Assembly (NCBI GenBank): GCA_019359155.1
Contig: JAHHHV010000085.1
Coordinates: 1-64,000 of the forward strand
Direction of reading: 5' to 3'
Source: Pegethrix bostrychoides GSE-TBD4-15B
GTDB taxonomy: Bacteria > Cyanobacteriota > Cyanobacteriia > Elainellales > Elainellaceae
Length of the DNA: 64,000 nt
Shown here: in pieces, positions 61,388-64,000 of the stretch
Position numbering within the stretch: the first letter of the stretch is position 1
How the letters are laid out: each line of letters opens with the position of its first letter
Program-made: the position numbers and the translations under genes
Notes under the pieces: model-generated
Database searches by the model: none
Seen by the model: the letters and a program-made list of their open reading frames with translations, nothing else
What the model was told of the DNA's origin: nothing

Positions 61388-61945
61388 CTAACGCTGCAAA
61401 AACCGACCTGCCATCGACATCGCATCGCCAATATCCACATCGCCATCGCCGTCAGCATCCAAAAATCCGTTCAAGACAGTGTTGGCACTGGCAGAGTTAG
61501 CGCTGGCAGTCTGAGAAGTTGGTACAGTAGAGCTGCCTAACTGAGATCCCTGCTTCAGCAGATTCAGCACAATTGGGATCAGGATCGGCAGGAGCGCCAG
61601 CACTTTGTTGGCGGTGAGTCCGGTACGCTGCGCCACATCTTGCGCCACCTGCTGCTGCTGTCCCGGCGAGAACAGCGACTCCAGCACGTCCGCGCTAGAA
61701 CCTGTGCCACCATACTGATTCACAATTGCTTCAGCTCGACCGGCACCGCCTGCTGCTCGCTGCTGCTGGAGTGCAGACCGTACATGTGTGCCTACAGTTG
61801 AGAGCATTGTCTGTGTTGCTGAGGCATCTAGCCCCTGACGACTGGCGAGCTGCTGTACCGTGCCCAAAATTGCCCCTAGCTGATCGGGGCTGGCCTGCTG
61901 ATGCGGGTTGTTGACAGCGCCCAGGATTTGATCGAAAAGTCCCAT
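61388..61945 (-). CDS. DUF937 protein with a dockerin/EF-hand-like tail
   Basis: 185 residues from ATG 61945 (MGLFDQILGAVNN). Helical DUF937 domain (LGTVQQLASRQGLDASATQ; VLALLPILIPIVLNLLKQG). The last 25 residues FLDADGDGDVDIGDAMSMAG have the D-x-D-x-D pattern of an EF-hand or dockerin half-repeat, which may bind calcium. DUF937 proteins are common in cyanobacteria; function unknown. Convergent with queG. Confidence 0.85.
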   Translation of the reverse strand: MGLFDQILGAVNNPHQQASPDQLGAILGTVQQLASRQGLDASATQTMLSTVGTHVRSALQQQRAAGGAGRAEAIVNQYGGTGSSADVLESLFSPGQQQQVAQDVAQRTGLTANKVLALLPILIPIVLNLLKQGSQLGSSTVPTSQTASANSASANTVLNGFLDADGDGDVDIGDAMSMAGRFLQR

Positions 61946-62076
61946 AGTTCTGCGTGAAGAGAAACTTAAGATATAGCGAGCTTGTATAAAATTCTGCTGC
62001 ATAGACTGCGAAGCGGGCAGATCCAACTAGAATCTGCCCGTCACTCAAACCATTAGCCCACCGTAGCTAACCCGGT

Positions 62077-62427
62077 CTAACCAACCGTGACTTGGCTGAT
62101 ATCAACTTCGGTGGCGCCATCTACAGTCATCGCCACCGAAACCATCTTGTCTAGAATCTGCTGGCTAGGCACTTTGCCTTTGAGCACAACCTTGCTGCTG
62201 AGCTGAGCCACCCAGAGCGTATCCACATCGTCCAGCATCGGGTCTTCGTCGAAAGCCAGAGCTACCCGCTTAGCCATACCGCTTTCGTCAAACTCTCCGT
62301 TCAAGCCAACTTTGGCTGCCGGAATGCTCTCACCAGAAGCGCCAACTGGAGCGGGCACAGGGACTGCGGTCGTCCCTGCATCTTCTTTTTTCTTGCTGCC
62401 GGGAAATAGTCTACTTAGCCAACCCAT
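62077..62427 (-). CDS. BON-domain protein
   Basis: 116 residues. A charged N-terminal segment with a lysine stretch (SRLFPGSKKKED) and a proline/alanine linker precede a BON domain (residues 50-114: LWVAQLSSKVVLKGKVPSQQ, then ATEVDISQVTV). BON domains bind membranes or ligands in the cell envelope. No signal peptide is evident. Confidence 0.82.
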   Translation of the reverse strand: MGWLSRLFPGSKKKEDAGTTAVPVPAPVGASGESIPAAKVGLNGEFDESGMAKRVALAFDEDPMLDDVDTLWVAQLSSKVVLKGKVPSQQILDKMVSVAMTVDGATEVDISQVTVG

Positions 62428-62666
62428 AGTTTCAATTCTCCAAAATTTCGATCATTGGTCGAGGTCAAGCTATCAGCAAAATGCGCTAGCTGGCCAAAAA
62501 AACAAAATTAATTTAGCTTTTAACCAATTGGCAGGGGTGATAGCTTTCTGCCACGCCGAAATTATACAGTTAAGAGCTGTAAAGCAATATCACTCAGGAG
62601 TCATAGACCTGGGTGGTCGCTCAATCAAGCGAGACTTAGTCAGCTGAATCAAGCCAGAGGAGAGCC

Positions 62667-62909
62667 ATGATGAATCCTGCCGAAAGTTTTTCAGAAAAAT
62701 CTGCTGAGCAAGCCGCCATCAACTGCGCCCAAGCCTGCGTCAACGGCTGCATTTTAGGCGAGCAGTGCCCGAACCAGGAATACCGCGACCAGACCGCCAA
62801 ATTTATCCAGGAAACGCCGCTCGATCAAATGCTGGCAATGGCCGAAGAAGCCATCCGCAAGAAGCGCAGCGCGCCGCCGCAGTGGGTTTATCCAGATGAG
62901 GAAGGCTAA
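62667..62909 (+). CDS. Small conserved cyanobacterial protein (80 aa)
   Basis: ATG at 62667 (or 62670) with agaggaga before it. Three cysteines with C-x3-C-x3-C plus another (CAQACVNGCILGEQCP) suggest a metal or Fe-S site. The tail ends QWVYPDEEG. I recall similar unnamed cyanobacterial proteins, but give no function. Alone between a BON protein and nadA. Confidence 0.75.
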   Translation: MMNPAESFSEKSAEQAAINCAQACVNGCILGEQCPNQEYRDQTAKFIQETPLDQMLAMAEEAIRKKRSAPPQWVYPDEEG

Positions 62910-63011
62910 CGGAAACTAGCTATAGGCCAACCGCAGATGAGGCCAGCCCCAGATTGGGACTAAATATTTTTTTCTACCAGTTTGTTCAGCACAAATTTTG
63001 GTGAAAAAAAC

Positions 63012-63017
63012 TATAAT
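63012..63017 (+). promoter_or_regulatory. Consensus -10 box upstream of nadA
   Basis: TATAAT at 63012-63017, 55 bp before the GTG start. No good -35 hexamer is found at 16-18 bp, so activator-dependent initiation is possible. Confidence 0.4.
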
Positions 63018-63072
63018 TAGCGAGTAAAGCGTTTGCTGCTCGTCGTCCCATCTGCAAAATTTTCCTTTAGCC

Positions 63073-64000
63073 GTGTTTATAACTACTCGTCCGCACCAGA
63101 ATTCTGCTCCAACTGATCTGTTTGCTGCAATTCAAACCCTGAAGCGCGAACTCAATGCTGTGGTCTTGGCGCATTACTATCAAGATGCGGATATCCAGGA
63201 CATAGCCGACTACTTGGGCGACTCGCTTGGCCTTTCGCAGCAGGCTGCCGCCACTGAAGCAGACGTGATCGTGTTTGCGGGCGTACATTTCATGGCCGAA
63301 ACCGCCAAGATCCTCAATCCTGACAAGCTGGTACTGCTGCCAGATCTCGATGCGGGCTGCTCGCTGGCAGACAGCTGCCCACCTGCGGCTTTTGCAGAGT
63401 TTAAGGCTAAGCATCCCGATCATCTCGTGATCTCCTATATCAACTGCACGGCTGAGATTAAGGCGATGAGCGACATCATCTGCACCAGCTCAAACGCCGT
63501 CAAAATTGTGCAGCAGATCCCAGACAACCAGCCGATTATCTTTGCGCCAGATCGCAACTTAGGGCGGTACGTGATGCAGCAAACTGGACGCGAGCTGCTG
63601 CTGTGGCAGGGCAGCTGCATGGTGCATGAGACATTCTCAGAAAAGAAGCTGGTGCAGCTTCAGGTTCAGCATCCGGATGCCGAGGTGATTGCCCATCCCG
63701 AATGCGAGCCAGCGCTGTTGCAACATGCCAACTACATTGGCTCAACGACGGCACTGCTGAACTACGCCAAAACCAGCCCGCGCTCGGCTTTTATCGTGGC
63801 GACTGAAGCTGGAATTCTGCACCAGATGCAAAAAGCTGCGCCCGACAAGCAGTTTATTCCAGCCCCGCCAATCAACCAGTGCGCCTGCAATGAATGTCCG
63901 CATATGCGGCTGAACACGCTGGAGAAGCTCTATTGGGCGATGAAAACCCGTGCCCCCGAAATTACTCTGCCCGACGCGACGCGAGAAGCTGCTCTCAAGC
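63073..64000 (+). CDS. nadA: Quinolinate synthase (3' end outside window)
   Basis: GTG at 63073; the frame is open to the end of the window (309 codons seen). [20 protein letters not shown] is the family start; the 4Fe-4S cysteines lie in [25 protein letters not shown] and [14 protein letters not shown]. Makes quinolinate from iminoaspartate and dihydroxyacetone phosphate for NAD synthesis. The ligand C-terminus (family length about 320-330) should end within 20-30 residues of the edge. Confidence 0.95.
   Translation, partial: MFITTRPHQNSAPTDLFAAIQTLKRELNAVVLAHYYQDADIQDIADYLGDSLGLSQQAAATEADVIVFAGVHFMAETAKILNPDKLVLLPDLDAGCSLADSCPPAAFAEFKAKHPDHLVISYINCTAEIKAMSDIICTSSNAVKIVQQIPDNQPIIFAPDRNLGRYVMQQTGRELLLWQGSCMVHETFSEKKLVQLQVQHPDAEVIAHPECEPALLQHANYIGSTTALLNYAKTSPRSAFIVATEAGILHQMQKAAPDKQFIPAPPINQCACNECPHMRLNTLEKLYWAMKTRAPEITLPDATREAALK

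Overview
The window is cyanobacterial chromosome. The evidence is an ndhC-ndhK-ndhJ cluster for the photosynthetic NDH-1 complex, a Vipp1/IM30 gene, a Ycf37-type photosystem I assembly protein, a cyanobacterial-type sigma-70 factor, a GH57 glycogen-branching enzyme and alanine dehydrogenase. Codon use and the dense, short-gap layout suit a GC-moderate, Leptolyngbya/Synechococcales-like organism. That placement is inference. HIP1 octamers (GCGATCGC) are rare: I noticed only two.

Layout. 1-9 kb is housekeeping: the C-terminal half of an M1 aminopeptidase, priA, a 1.4 kb promoter-rich gap, a sigma factor, a double GNAT protein, a SnoaL-like protein and bioB. 9.2-15.6 kb is an AT-richer accessory island. 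It holds a ribbon-helix-helix protein with 8-bp iterons, a membrane/coiled-coil protein divergent from a TerB-dynamin GTPase, a DUF4926 gene pair, and a graveyard of fragments (hicB, a second dynamin 3' end, a sequence like a diversity-generating-retroelement repeat). 15.7-48.4 kb is mostly core: hydrolase, a very large acidic membrane protein, glycan enzymes, a ClC-CBS-Usp transporter, two GGDEF/EAL proteins, a ferrochelatase-family protein with a His-rich tail, a divergent response regulator/histidine kinase pair, sucCD, ald, vipp1, holA, ycf37, ndhCKJ and trmD. 48.5-57.6 kb is a second accessory zone: a cysteine desulfurase fragment, two Uma2 nucleases, a vapBC-like pair broken by an IS5-family element (TSD TGA), an HNH nuclease cut off at an ISH3-like element whose transposase has a stop codon, and a five-gene operon ending in a fibre-like Ig/PASTA protein. 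57.7-64 kb returns to core: speA, psiE-like, queG, DUF937, BON and nadA (cut by the window end).

Coupled functions: ndhCKJ, ycf37 and vipp1 serve thylakoid complexes. sucCD, ald and speA serve central carbon and nitrogen metabolism. The two GGDEF/EAL proteins and the adjacent two-component pair form a signalling block. The two accessory zones carry most of the novelty.

A recurring DNA-level feature is perfect or near-perfect tandem duplication of 11-17 bp in non-coding DNA and at gene ends (at least nine sites). A second is the duplicated 3' end: both the dynamin gene and the HNH gene have a decayed copy of their own last 40-100 bp close downstream. All identifications come from reading the sequence and family knowledge; no database search was run.
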